A stretch of 34,338 nucleotides of DNA. Origin: Enterococcus durans NBRC 100479 = LMG 10746. Its GTDB lineage: Bacteria > Bacillota > Bacilli > Lactobacillales > Enterococcaceae. The translations under genes and the position numbers were made by a program. The notes beneath the pieces were generated by a model, which searched no databases, was not told where the DNA came from, and worked only from the letters and a program-made list of their open reading frames with translations. The stretch covers positions 1 to 34,338 of the forward strand of contig NZ_BCQB01000029.1 of the NCBI RefSeq assembly GCF_001544215.1, read 5' to 3'. Shown here piece after piece: positions 20,148-29,404 of this stretch; position 1 is the first letter of the stretch, and each line of letters opens with the position of its first letter.

Positions 20148-20780
20148 CTAATTTTCTGGATAAAAGAAATTGGTCATTCGCTGTAATGTAAATTCATTTC
20201 CAATAAAGTGGACTGTATCCCCCGCAGTAAATTTAGCATATGGGCCAGGCGACACAAGCAACTCTTCTTCATGCGAGATTGCAATCACCGTCGCACCAGT
20301 TGCTTGCCAGATATTCAACTCGCTGATTGACTGATCGAGATGCGTTGCCTCATTCGTCAATAATAGTTCAAACGGCAATAAGGGGTTCATCTTGTGGATC
20401 CTCTTCGTTTGATTTACCAGTTGATCCAGTAATTGAGAAAAGTGATCCAACTCTTCTTGTTGCTTTTCTACACTCGCCATGATCTCCGCTTTTGTTTCTT
20501 GGATCGATTGGACATCCTGATATTGCAACAAAAAATCTTTTGCTTTTTCTTTTGATGCTACAAAGGCGCCGCTTCCGTGACGAACCTCCATGATTCCAAG
20601 ATCGACTAGCACATTGATTGCTTTTCTCGTCGTTTCAGGAGATGCATTATATGTACTTGCTAACGTAGATCTCGCGTGTATTTTCTCACCGATCTTGTAA
20701 CGATTTTCCACAATCCGTTCTGCCAAATCAACAGCAATCTGTTGATATCTCGGCCGAACGATTTTTTTCTTCCCAGCCAT
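20148..20780 (-). CDS. busR: BusR, GntR-type repressor with RCK_C domain
   Basis: A 210-residue protein. Residues 5-75 form a GntR winged helix (YQQIAVDLAERIVENRYKIG, then ASPETTRKAINVLVDLGIME). A coiled coil follows (about 85-130), then a C-terminal RCK_C/TrkA-C domain (FELLLTNEATHLDQSISELN, then FIGNEFTLQRM). This is the architecture of BusR, which binds c-di-AMP through RCK_C and represses busAA-busAB. Its position directly upstream of that operon agrees. Confidence 0.9.
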   Translation of the reverse strand: MAGKKKIVRPRYQQIAVDLAERIVENRYKIGEKIHARSTLASTYNASPETTRKAINVLVDLGIMEVRHGSGAFVASKEKAKDFLLQYQDVQSIQETKAEIMASVEKQQEELDHFSQLLDQLVNQTKRIHKMNPLLPFELLLTNEATHLDQSISELNIWQATGATVIAISHEEELLVSPGPYAKFTAGDTVHFIGNEFTLQRMTNFFYPEN

Positions 20781-20844
20781 ATTTTTTCCTCTCTCTTCTA
20801 CTTTTCTGTTCCATCTTACTATGGGAAAGAAAAATAAGCAAAAG

Positions 20845-20992
20845 GTTGTGAACCTAGCGCTATGACCTGAGCATTAAAGAGAAGCTACTCGAAACAGCTC
20901 TTCATGTTTTGAGTAGCTATGATTTAATGCCGAAGGTCAGCTAGGTAAACACCGTTGATTGTTGTGAACCTAGCGCTATGACCCGAGCATTA
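20845..20992. repeat. Intergenic palindromic repeat element, one full and one partial copy
   Basis: Two 32-bp copies (20845-20876 and 20961-20992) differ at one base (start GTTGTGAACCTAGCGC). Between them, 20924-20946 is the inverted counterpart of the first copy. Paired blocks ACCTAGC/GCTAGGT, TGACCT/AGGTCA, GCATTAA/TTAATGC and AGCTACTC/GAGTAGCT give a long imperfect hairpin from about 20852 to 20946. It looks like a dispersed non-coding repeat of the RUP or REP kind. The rest of 20781-21129 holds only the next terminator. Confidence 0.65.
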
Positions 20993-21005
20993 GATCATGC
21001 TTGAG

Positions 21006-21064
21006 AAAATAAAGCACCACACGGAAATAGTCAACGAAGACATTCACATGTGGCGCTTTATTTT
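21006..21064. terminator. Bidirectional terminator after the feo operon
   Basis: AAAATAAAGC-a-CCACA pairs with TGTGG-c-GCTTTATTTT, so both strands end in T-rich runs. It lies 66 bases past the stop of the Cys-rich gene. Confidence 0.8.
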
Positions 21065-21129
21065 GCTTATTTAACTTATGTTTATTTCGTGCACTTCTTT
21101 ATGCAGAGGTGGTTTTTTCTGACTAGAGA

Positions 21130-21273
21130 TCAGTCCACCATCGTTTTCTTCTGAACCTTCTTTACAGGACAGGCACTTTTACATTCATCACATGTTTTTC
21201 CTGATTTTAATCGCGAATAAACGATAGCTGCTGCACTGCCAAATATCAAGACGCTTAATAAAAATGTTGCCAT
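21130..21273 (-). CDS. FeoB-associated Cys-rich membrane protein
   Basis: ATG 21273 starts two bases after the feoB stop and TGA is at 21130-21132. The 47 residues have one N-terminal membrane segment (TFLLSVLIFGSAAAIVY), then TCDECKSACPVKK with three cysteines. This is the small FeoB-associated family (PF12669 type) that follows feoB in many Firmicutes and probably assists ferrous iron uptake or FeoB assembly. It is short, but the context is decisive. Confidence 0.85.
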   Translation of the reverse strand: MATFLLSVLIFGSAAAIVYSRLKSGKTCDECKSACPVKKVQKKTMVD

Positions 21274-21274
21274 A

Positions 21275-23407
21275 TTATTGTTCACCTTCTAACGAAATGG
21301 TTAATACGTTACTAGTCTTTGCTTTCTTTTTCAATAATGCATAACAGATACCAACGATACATATCCCTGCCAAATAAGTTGGGATGATTAAATGTCCCCC
21401 TTCAAACAAGTGAGAGAGCTGATAGATAATAAAGCTGATCAAATAAGCAAAACCGCATTGATAGACTACTGCGATCATCGTCCACTTCGCAGAATTCATT
21501 TCCCGATGGATTGCGCCAATTGCGGCAAAACAAGGAGCACATAGCAAATTGAATGCTAAAAATGAATAGGCAGCAGCAGATGTATACGTATTTTGCAATG
21601 CCAGCCAAATTTCTTGACCATTTTCAGAAACTTCTTTGTGCCCAAATAAAATGCCAAAGGTACCAATGATATTTTCTTTCGCAATCAGACCGGTGATGGT
21701 AGCCACAGTCCCTTGCCAGTTTCCCCAGCCAAGCGGTTGGAAAATAGGGGCAATCACACGTCCAAAGCTTGCTAAGATACTTTGACTTTCAGGCACAGCT
21801 TGTCCGATAAAATTGTATGAAGATGTAAACCAGATAAGGATACTTGAGACAAAAATAATCGTGCCAGCCTTTTTCACGAATGACTTACTTCGATCATATG
21901 TCTGTCTTAGAATGATCGACCATTGTGGCAAATGGTAAGTTGGCAATTCCATGATGAAAGGAGACGTGTCTCCAGCAAATAATTTGGTTTTCTTCAACAT
22001 GATCCCAGAGATGACGATGGAAGTCATCCCTAAAAAATAGGCAGAAGGAGCAACCCATGAAGCATGAGGGAAAAATGCTCCCGTAATCAATGCAATGATA
22101 GGCAATTTTGCAGAACAGGGCATAAATGTAGTGACCATGATCGTCAACCGTCTGTCCTGTTCATTTTCAATCGTTCGACTTGCCATTACACCCGGCACCC
22201 CACAACCAGTAGCAATCAGCATGGGAATAAATGATTTTCCTGAAAGTCCAAATTTTCGGAACAATCGGTCCATCACAAACGCGATCCGTGCCATGTAGCC
22301 GCAGTCCTCTAAGAAACTCAAGCATAAGAAAAGAACGATTAATTGTGGGAGAAATCCTAAAACAGCCCCAACTCCAGCAATGATCCCATTTAAAATCAAT
22401 TGTTGCATCCAGTCAGCTACTTGCCACTCAACTAATAACTGTTCAATATGGTTTGGCAACCAGCCGCCGAACAACGTATCGTTGACCCAGTCGGTTCCGA
22501 TCGTCCCAATCGTTTGGATGGCTAGATAATAGACAAACCACATAACAAAAGCAAAAATAGGTAATGCAAACCACCGATTGGTAACGATCCGATCGATCTT
22601 ATCACTGATAGAAAGCTGAAAAGAGTCCTTTGTGACCACACAAAGAGCCGTTAATTGGGTCAACCATTCGTACCGTTCATTGATGATGATCGTCTCGCTA
22701 TCTTCATCAAAAATCTTTTCAGTCAAACGGATCAATTGTTCGACTTCCTTTAATTGCTTTGCAGAAATTTTTAGTCCTTTCGAAATCTCAGGATCGCGCT
22801 CAAACAGTTTGATCGCATACCATCGTTTAAAAACGGGAACACTATTGTCTAAAACATCCTCAATTTCATGCAATGCTGCTTCTAGGCGATCATCATATGT
22901 ACAAGAGAGCGGTGTTGGCAGCTTCTTATAGGTCGCTTGAATGATCATTTCTGTTATTTTTCCTAGTCCTTCCCTTTTCAATACACTGATAGGAACAACA
23001 GGAACGCCTAAACCATAACTTAATTTTTCACTATTGATTTTTCGACCGTCTTTTTTAACGACATCCATCATATTTAATCCCACAATAACGGGAATACCTA
23101 AATCAAGCAATTGTGAAGTCAAATAAAGATTTCTTTCCAAATTCATGGCATCTACGATATTGACGATCACATCAGGCCGTTCATCAATCAGATAATTTCT
23201 AGCAATCACTTCTTCAGGCGTATAGGGGGAAAGGGAATAGATTCCCGGTAAATCTTGAATATAGATGGTAGGATGTTTCTTCAAGTGCCCTTCTTTTTTT
23301 TCGACGGTCACGCCGGGCCAGTTTCCCACATATTGATTTGCGCCTGTCAATGCGTTGAACAGACTCGTCTTTCCACTATTTGGATTACCGACTAGTGCAA
23401 CTTTCAT
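21275..23407 (-). CDS. feoB: Ferrous iron transporter FeoB
   Basis: A 710-residue protein. The N-terminal G domain has G1 GNPNSGKTS, G3 DLPGIYSLSP and G4 NMMD. A helical GDI-like part leads to the membrane domain (about 275-700) with the two gate-type segments (around CGYMARIAFVMDRLFRKFGL and IATGCGVPGVMASRT). It moves Fe(II) into the cell. It starts five bases after feoA and is transcribed with it from the Fur-controlled promoter. Confidence 0.96.
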   Translation of the reverse strand: MKVALVGNPNSGKTSLFNALTGANQYVGNWPGVTVEKKEGHLKKHPTIYIQDLPGIYSLSPYTPEEVIARNYLIDERPDVIVNIVDAMNLERNLYLTSQLLDLGIPVIVGLNMMDVVKKDGRKINSEKLSYGLGVPVVPISVLKREGLGKITEMIIQATYKKLPTPLSCTYDDRLEAALHEIEDVLDNSVPVFKRWYAIKLFERDPEISKGLKISAKQLKEVEQLIRLTEKIFDEDSETIIINERYEWLTQLTALCVVTKDSFQLSISDKIDRIVTNRWFALPIFAFVMWFVYYLAIQTIGTIGTDWVNDTLFGGWLPNHIEQLLVEWQVADWMQQLILNGIIAGVGAVLGFLPQLIVLFLCLSFLEDCGYMARIAFVMDRLFRKFGLSGKSFIPMLIATGCGVPGVMASRTIENEQDRRLTIMVTTFMPCSAKLPIIALITGAFFPHASWVAPSAYFLGMTSIVISGIMLKKTKLFAGDTSPFIMELPTYHLPQWSIILRQTYDRSKSFVKKAGTIIFVSSILIWFTSSYNFIGQAVPESQSILASFGRVIAPIFQPLGWGNWQGTVATITGLIAKENIIGTFGILFGHKEVSENGQEIWLALQNTYTSAAAYSFLAFNLLCAPCFAAIGAIHREMNSAKWTMIAVVYQCGFAYLISFIIYQLSHLFEGGHLIIPTYLAGICIVGICYALLKKKAKTSNVLTISLEGEQ

Positions 23408-23412
23408 TTTAT

Positions 23413-23883
23413 CTACTCCTCTTTTTGAACCAGGATCAAGGATGCTTCTTCTTTACGGAGTGTCAACTCATACCCTCGTAATGTGATTTCTAAAGGGTCG
23501 CCTAACGGTGCTAATTTTCGTACAGTGACACGCACGTTTTTAGTCACACCCATATCCATCAGACGTCGTTTCACTGCACCCTTCCCATGAATGGCAACCA
23601 CCACACCACTTTCGCCTGTAGTAAGCTGGTCAAGCGAAGTCCAACTTTCTTCGGAGAACTCGCTTTTTTTTACGATAATCTGGCTTAATAACTCACGGTT
23701 GACTGCGATCCGATTATTTTTTAGGAGTAAAATCGAGTTGCTGCCAGATCGATTGATAACGACGATTTTACTTCCTGTGATAACTCCTAAATTTTGCAAG
23801 TGCTTTTTGACTAAGTCACTGGTCTGTATTCTTTCAATCTGATACACAAGATTTAGTTTGGCTTCTTCTAAAGTTTCCATCAA
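23413..23883 (-). CDS. feoA: FeoA with two tandem SH3-like domains
   Basis: At 156 residues it is about twice the usual FeoA length. Residues 1-75 form a first FeoA domain (VKKHLQNLGVITGSKIVVIN, then ILLLKNNRIAVNRELLSQI) and residues 80-153 a second (GKGAVKRRLMDMGVTKNVRV, then PLEITLRGYELTLRKEEA). FeoA is the small cytosolic partner of FeoB. The tandem form is seen in some Gram-positives and may bridge two FeoB subunits (inference). Confidence 0.92.
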   Translation of the reverse strand: MMETLEEAKLNLVYQIERIQTSDLVKKHLQNLGVITGSKIVVINRSGSNSILLLKNNRIAVNRELLSQIIVKKSEFSEESWTSLDQLTTGESGVVVAIHGKGAVKRRLMDMGVTKNVRVTVRKLAPLGDPLEITLRGYELTLRKEEASLILVQKEE

Positions 23884-23963
23884 AGCTCCCTTCTTGTGAA
23901 AAAAGTCTTCTATAGCTTTTCTCCATTTTATCTATCCATTCAATCCCAATCTATCTCAGTTAT

Positions 23964-24010
23964 TGAGAATCATTCTCACAAAGAATACTCTCTCTAATTG
24001 AGAATGTCAA
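23964..24010 (-). promoter_or_regulatory. feo promoter with Fur box
   Basis: TGAGAATCATTCTCA (23964-23978) is a perfect 7-1-7 Fur box. The minus-strand promoter is TTGACA (24005-24010), 17 bp, TATTCT (23982-23987), which places the Fur box over the start site. A second TTGAGAAT half lies at 23998-24005. Iron repression of feo is expected. Confidence 0.88.
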
Positions 24011-24156
24011 TGTTACTTGTGATTTTTTGAGCGTATTTTCATTTCTTTTGATTTTTGTGTGTAAAAAAAAACTTTTTTCCAAGTTTTCCACAGTATTTTC
24101 TGTACTAAAACAAGCTTTTTTTCACTTAACGCTTGTTTTCAGTTGTTTTTCAAAAA

Positions 24157-24238
24157 CCACAAAACATAGTATTCCACAGTTTCCACAACACAATATGTAG
24201 TGTCTGCCGTTTGACTTTTTTACTAATAGTTTTATACT
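24157..24238 (+). promoter_or_regulatory. nrd promoter with two NrdR boxes
   Basis: ACACAATATGTAGTGT (24188-24203) is a near-consensus NrdR box. A weaker one, CCACAAAACATAGTAT (24157-24172), matches it at 11 of 16 positions exactly 31 bp upstream, the usual three-turn spacing. The promoter TTGACT (24211-24216), 16 bp, TATACT (24233-24238) follows. The remainder of 23884-24279 is AT-rich with no gene. Confidence 0.88.
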
Positions 24239-24279
24239 ATTCATTATAGATAAACAGCAGAGTCAGGAGGAAAACAAAA

Positions 24280-24504
24280 ATGAACGTAAAAATATTTTCA
24301 AAAAATAATTGTATGCAATGTAAGATGGTCAAACGCTTTTTATCGGACAACCAAATCGATTTTGAGGAAGTCAATATCGATGAACAACCTGAAGCCATTG
24401 ATTGGTTAAAAGCACAAGGCTTTCAAAGTGTACCTGTGATCACTTCAGACGTTGAAACAGTGATTGGTTTCCGTCCAGATCAATTACGCAAACTTGCTAG
24501 CTAA
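24280..24504 (+). CDS. nrdH: NrdH redoxin
   Basis: A 74-residue glutaredoxin-like protein with the active site CMQCK at residues 11-15 and the conserved SVPVITSDVETVIGFRPDQL segment. It reduces the class Ib ribonucleotide reductase NrdE after each turnover. AGGAGG lies upstream. It is the first gene of the operon behind the NrdR boxes. Confidence 0.95.
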   Translation: MNVKIFSKNNCMQCKMVKRFLSDNQIDFEEVNIDEQPEAIDWLKAQGFQSVPVITSDVETVIGFRPDQLRKLAS

Positions 24505-24641
24505 TGAACTGTCAATTGGAATGTATCTCTAATCGGATTTGATGGAAGTGAGGACTCTTTGCCCGAACATCCCCCAGATCCTTTTTTACAGCATCAAAAG
24601 AAAGAATTTATCAAAATAAGAAATGAAGGTTGGGCGTATTT

Positions 24642-26801
24642 ATGAGTCTTAAACAATTAAAAGATGTCAGCTATTTTAAGTTAAACAATGAGATCAATCG
24701 ACCTGTGAATGGTCAGATCCCTTTAAATAAGGATAAAGAAGCATTGACTGCATTTTTTGAGGAAAATGTTAAACCAAATACAATGACTTTTGCTACAGCA
24801 ATGGATAAAATCAATTATTTGATCACTCATGATTACTTGGAATCAGAATTTATTCAGCTTTATTCCCCTGAATTTATTGAAAAGCTATATCAATTTTTAG
24901 ACAAACAACATTTTACATTTAAATCATTTATGGCTGCTTATAAATTTTATTCACAGTATGCATTAAAAACAAATGATGGTTCTGCATATTTAGAATCTTA
25001 TGAAGATCGTGTAGCTTTCAATGCTCTTTATTTTGCAAATGGTGACGAAGACCTTGCTCTTTCTTTAGCTGATGAAATGATCCACCAACGCTATCAACCA
25101 GCTACACCTTCGTTCTTGAATGCTGGGCGCAAGCGACGCGGTGAATTGGTTTCCTGTTTCTTGACACAAGTGACAGATGATATGAATTCGATTGGTCGTT
25201 CCATCAACTCAGCTTTACAACTGTCTCGTATTGGTGGAGGTGTAGGTATCACACTTTCTAATTTACGTGAAGCAGGTGCGCCGATCAAAGGATACGAAGG
25301 AGCTGCTAGTGGGGTTGTTCCAGTAATGAAACTTTATGAAGATAGTTTCAGTTATTCAAATCAGTTAGGTCAGCGTCAAGGAGCTGGCGTGGTTTATTTG
25401 AATGTTTTCCATCCGGATATCATTGCCTTTCTTTCAGCAAAAAAAGAAAATGCAGATGAAAAAATCCGTGTTAAAACACTTTCTCTTGGTGTCATCGTGC
25501 CTGATAAATTTTACGAATTAGCACGTAAAAATGAAGACATGTATCTCTTCAGTCCGTATAGCGTTGAAAAAGAATACGGTGTCCCATTTTCTTATGTCGA
25601 CATCACTGCTGAATACGATAACTTGGTCGCTAATCCTAATATCCGTAAACAAAAAATCAAAGCACGCGATCTTGAAAATGAAATTTCAAAATTACAACAA
25701 GAATCTGGCTATCCTTATATTATCAATATCGATACAGCCAATCGTGAAAATCCAATCGATGGAAAAATCATCATGAGCAACTTATGCTCTGAGATTTTAC
25801 AAGTACAAACACCTTCTGTTATCAATGGAAAACAAGAATATGAAGTATTGGGAACAGATATTTCATGTAACTTAGGTTCAACAAATATCGTCAACTTGAT
25901 GGATAGCCCTGATTTTGGTCATTCAGTCCGTACAATGACTCGTGCATTGACTTATATCACAGATGCCTCAGATATCGACGTTGTTCCACCAATCCAACAT
26001 GGAAACAAATCGAACCATACGATTGGTTTAGGCGCAATGGGCTTACACACATTTTTCGCCAAAGAACAGATGGAATATGGCTCTGAAGATTCATTGGACT
26101 TCACAAATATTTATTTCATGTTACTAAACTATTGGACACTCGTAGAAAGCAACGCGATTGCTCGTGAACGAAAACAAGTATTTCATAATTTTGAAAAATC
26201 AGCTTATGCAGACGGTACTTATTTTGATAAATATGTTACTGGAGAGTTCCAACCAAAATCAGAAAAAGTGAAACAATTATTTGCTGGTATTTTTATCCCA
26301 AGTGCTGAAGACTGGGAAAACTTGAAACAAGCAATCATGAAAGATGGATTGTATCATCAAAACCGCTTAGCTGTTGCACCAAATGGATCAATTTCTTATA
26401 TCAACGATACAAGTGCAAGTATCCATCCGATCACTCGTATGATCGAAGAACGCCAAGAAAAGAAAATCGGTAAAATCTATTATCCAGCACCTTATCTTTC
26501 AAACGAAACAATTCCATATTATACTTCTGCTTATGATATGGATATGCGCAAAGTGATCGATATCTACGCCACTGCACAAAAGCATGTCGACCAAGGAATG
26601 AGTTTAACTTTATTCATGCGTTCTGAAATTCCAGAAGGGCTTTATGAATGGAAAACAACAACCAAACAAACGACGCGTGATCTAAATATTTTAAGACACT
26701 ATGCTTTCCATAAAGGTGTAAAATCAATTTATTACGTACGTACCTTCACAGACGATGCAGAAGAAATCGGCAGCAACCAATGTGAAAGCTGTGTCATCTA
26801 A
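24642..26801 (+). CDS. nrdE: Class Ib ribonucleotide reductase large subunit NrdE
   Basis: A 719-residue protein from ATG 24642 (a TTG four codons earlier is possible). It shows the R1 core: LVSCFLTQVTDDMNSIGRS with the first active-site cysteine, NLCSEILQVQTPS with the thiyl cysteine, and the C-terminal redox pair CESC in NQCESCVI, which NrdH reduces. It converts ribonucleoside diphosphates to deoxy forms. The 137-bp gap after nrdH holds no nrdI. Confidence 0.96.
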   Translation: MSLKQLKDVSYFKLNNEINRPVNGQIPLNKDKEALTAFFEENVKPNTMTFATAMDKINYLITHDYLESEFIQLYSPEFIEKLYQFLDKQHFTFKSFMAAYKFYSQYALKTNDGSAYLESYEDRVAFNALYFANGDEDLALSLADEMIHQRYQPATPSFLNAGRKRRGELVSCFLTQVTDDMNSIGRSINSALQLSRIGGGVGITLSNLREAGAPIKGYEGAASGVVPVMKLYEDSFSYSNQLGQRQGAGVVYLNVFHPDIIAFLSAKKENADEKIRVKTLSLGVIVPDKFYELARKNEDMYLFSPYSVEKEYGVPFSYVDITAEYDNLVANPNIRKQKIKARDLENEISKLQQESGYPYIINIDTANRENPIDGKIIMSNLCSEILQVQTPSVINGKQEYEVLGTDISCNLGSTNIVNLMDSPDFGHSVRTMTRALTYITDASDIDVVPPIQHGNKSNHTIGLGAMGLHTFFAKEQMEYGSEDSLDFTNIYFMLLNYWTLVESNAIARERKQVFHNFEKSAYADGTYFDKYVTGEFQPKSEKVKQLFAGIFIPSAEDWENLKQAIMKDGLYHQNRLAVAPNGSISYINDTSASIHPITRMIEERQEKKIGKIYYPAPYLSNETIPYYTSAYDMDMRKVIDIYATAQKHVDQGMSLTLFMRSEIPEGLYEWKTTTKQTTRDLNILRHYAFHKGVKSIYYVRTFTDDAEEIGSNQCESCVI

Positions 26802-26853
26802 TTGGGTAATCAAGAATATTTAGGACTGTATTTCAAATAAAGGAGCATCACTC

Positions 26854-27819
26854 ATGTCAGAAACTTATTATGAAGCAATAAACTGGAATGAAATTGAAGA
26901 TGTCATCGATAAATCTACGTGGGAAAAATTGACTGAGCAATTTTGGTTAGACACACGTATTCCTTTATCTAATGACTTAGATGATTGGCGTACCCTTTCT
27001 CAATTAGAAAAAGACACTGTTGGTCATGTTTTTGGTGGATTGACATTACTAGATACCGTTCAATCAGAAAGCGGAATGGATCAATTGCGCAAGGATGTTC
27101 GTACCCCTCATGAAGAAGCGGTATTGAACAACATCCAATTCATGGAATCTGTTCATGCAAAAAGCTATTCTTCTATCTTCAGTACACTGAATACAAAAAA
27201 AGAAATCGAAGAAATTTTTGAATGGACGAATACAAATCCTTATCTGCAGAAAAAAGCAGAGCGTATCAACGAAATTTATAAGCATGGCACACCTTTAGAA
27301 AAGAAAATTGCCAGTGTGTTTTTAGAAACATTCCTATTCTATTCTGGTTTCTACACACCACTTTACTATTTAGGAAATAATAAATTGGCGAATGTCGCTG
27401 AAATCATCAAATTGATCATTCGCGATGAATCTGTGCATGGTACCTACATTGGGTACAAATTTCAGCTAGGCTATAACGAACTTCCTGAAGAAGAACAGGA
27501 GCAATTAAAAGATTGGATGTATAATTTGTTGTATGAATTATATGAAAATGAAGAACGTTATACGGAAGAATTATACGATCCAATCGGTTGGACAGAAGAA
27601 GTAAAAACTTTCTTGCGCTACAACGCAAACAAAGCTTTGATGAATCTAGGGATGGACCCACTCTTCCCAGATACAGCAAACGATGTAAACCCAATCGTCA
27701 TGAATGGGATTTCCACAGGAACAAGCAACCATGACTTCTTCTCTCAAGTCGGTAACGGCTACTTACTTGGTCATGTTGAAGCCATGAAAGACGATGACTA
27801 TTTGATTGGATTAGACTAG
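26854..27819 (+). CDS. nrdF: Class Ib ribonucleotide reductase small subunit NrdF
   Basis: A 321-residue ferritin-like protein. The metal ligands appear as paired ExxH motifs (FMESVHAKSYS and RDESVHGTYIG), and the radical tyrosine lies in AKSYSSIF. It carries the Mn or Fe tyrosyl radical that starts catalysis in NrdE. AAAGGAG precedes ATG 26854. A terminator follows at 27852. Confidence 0.96.
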   Translation: MSETYYEAINWNEIEDVIDKSTWEKLTEQFWLDTRIPLSNDLDDWRTLSQLEKDTVGHVFGGLTLLDTVQSESGMDQLRKDVRTPHEEAVLNNIQFMESVHAKSYSSIFSTLNTKKEIEEIFEWTNTNPYLQKKAERINEIYKHGTPLEKKIASVFLETFLFYSGFYTPLYYLGNNKLANVAEIIKLIIRDESVHGTYIGYKFQLGYNELPEEEQEQLKDWMYNLLYELYENEERYTEELYDPIGWTEEVKTFLRYNANKALMNLGMDPLFPDTANDVNPIVMNGISTGTSNHDFFSQVGNGYLLGHVEAMKDDDYLIGLD

Positions 27820-27851
27820 ACTGTAAAAGTGATTCGGTTTGAGTAAAATAG

Positions 27852-27894
27852 GCTGGGACAGAAGTGTTTCTTACTTTTGTCCCACGCTTTTTTT
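27852..27894 (+). terminator. nrd operon terminator (GCTGGGACA repeat)
   Basis: GCTGGGACA-g-AAGT pairs with ACTT-t-TGTCCCA..GC, followed by a T-run. It belongs to the same sequence family as 31133 and 32857. Confidence 0.85.
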
Positions 27895-27993
27895 ATTATG
27901 GAGTTGTTTTTTTAGAGCATATTCCTAGAAGTCAGAAACCGAGGTTCTCAAAAGGTACCAATCCACTGTTAGTTTCATACATTTTAAGAACAG

Positions 27994-28039
27994 AAAAAGC
28001 ATCTCCAAAAGTCATGACGACTTCTAAAGATGCTTTTTT
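27994..28039. terminator. Terminator of the AI-2E transporter gene
   Basis: AAAAAGCATCT pairs with AGATGCTTTTTT, with the inner stem AAGTC/GACTT. The T-run on both strands makes it bidirectional. Confidence 0.85.
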
Positions 28040-28069
28040 CTAATTTTCTGTTATATGGTAGTGTTTCTA

Positions 28070-29191
28070 TTATTCGTTGATCAATCGATCGCTCTCTGTA
28101 GTGTGTTCAAATTTTTTTAATAGATAGATTTTTCGGATATTCAATACCAATGTCTTGATGACCGCATAAACTGGGATACAAATCAGCATCCCCATGATTC
28201 CAGCCACACTTCCGGCTCCTATCAAAACTAAAATGATGGTTAATGGATGGATATTCATCGACTTTCCAAATAATAATGGTTTGATGACGTTCCCGTCCAA
28301 CTGTTGGATGACCAGTATAGAAAGTGCCATATAAAGCGCTTGAAATGGTGAAACAAATAAGCCAACGATCACTGCAGGAACCGCGCCAATGAACGGTCCC
28401 ACGTAAGGTATGATATTCGTGATCCCACAACATACAGCGAGTAACAAACTATACGGCTGATTAAAAATCGTCATTGCTATAAAACTCAATACACCGATGA
28501 TCACTGCATCCACGATCGTACTACTGATATATGCCGATAAAGTATCATTCAGTTCTCTCACAGTTTGCCGCAACTCACCACGTATATTTTGTGGGAAAAA
28601 TTTTGAAAGTGCATCAATAAACTTATGTCCATCTTTGAACATGAACAATAAAATGAATGGCACTGTAAATAATAGAATAAAAAACTGGAGCATGAAAGAA
28701 ATGATCTTTGATACACTGCTTGTCAAACTAACCAATGCGATATTGAAGAGATTGCTAAGGGATAAGTTTGCAGAAGCTAACTGTTCCTCCAGATTGAAAT
28801 TTTTAAATTCTTCTCTTTGTGCCACTTCATTCAGCCATTTACTCGTTTCTTCGGCGTAGGTTGGTAAGCTTCGTGTTAATTGAATCGTTTGTTCGACCAA
28901 TTGAGGAATCACATTCATGATTGCTAATACTGTAACCACGATCACTACAACTAATACCAAGATATACCCGTATACTCTTGGTATCCGATGTTTTTCCAAA
29001 AATGAAACTACCGGATTAAACATATAGTAAAAGAAGCCAGCAATTAATAAAGGCAAGACAATTGCTGAAATCATTTTTAAAACTGGACTAAAGACATTCG
29101 GCATCTGGATAATAAAAAAGACACCGATAATCGTCAATACCAGTTCAACAGTCCAGAATAATAATTTTGATTCTTTAAATTTTGAATACAT
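28070..29191 (-). CDS. AI-2E family transporter
   Basis: A 373-residue membrane protein of the AI-2E (YhhQ/TqsA-like PF01594) family: about eight hydrophobic segments, a long soluble loop near 105-160 and the family motif region PYVGPFIGAVPAVIVGL near residue 265. Members export or channel small molecules, some act as Na+/H+ antiporters, and only a few relate to autoinducer-2. The substrate is unknown here. It is monocistronic. Confidence 0.9.
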   Translation of the reverse strand: MYSKFKESKLLFWTVELVLTIIGVFFIIQMPNVFSPVLKMISAIVLPLLIAGFFYYMFNPVVSFLEKHRIPRVYGYILVLVVVIVVTVLAIMNVIPQLVEQTIQLTRSLPTYAEETSKWLNEVAQREEFKNFNLEEQLASANLSLSNLFNIALVSLTSSVSKIISFMLQFFILLFTVPFILLFMFKDGHKFIDALSKFFPQNIRGELRQTVRELNDTLSAYISSTIVDAVIIGVLSFIAMTIFNQPYSLLLAVCCGITNIIPYVGPFIGAVPAVIVGLFVSPFQALYMALSILVIQQLDGNVIKPLLFGKSMNIHPLTIILVLIGAGSVAGIMGMLICIPVYAVIKTLVLNIRKIYLLKKFEHTTESDRLINE

Positions 29192-29297
29192 ACATCTCCT
29201 CCAACTTTTGATAAGTCTATTCTATCATTCCCATTAAATTAAAGCGCTATTTTATGAGAAATTTTAACTTTTCCCTTATTCAATCATTACAATCAAT

Positions 29298-29381
29298 AAA
29301 AAGGACAAAACATTCAGCTCTAAGACCCTCAAAAAATGAATGATTTTTGAAGCCCAATGCTTTTTGTTTTGTCCTTTTTTT
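29298..29381 (-). terminator. Long terminator-like inverted repeat after mgtC
   Basis: AAAAAGGACAAAA (29298-29310) and TTTTGTCCTTTTT (29367-29379) pair around a 56-base interior, with T on the minus strand. It ends the MgtC gene and may belong to a dispersed repeat family. Confidence 0.7.
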
Positions 29382-29404
29382 ATTTAGTTGATACAGAATG
29401 AACT

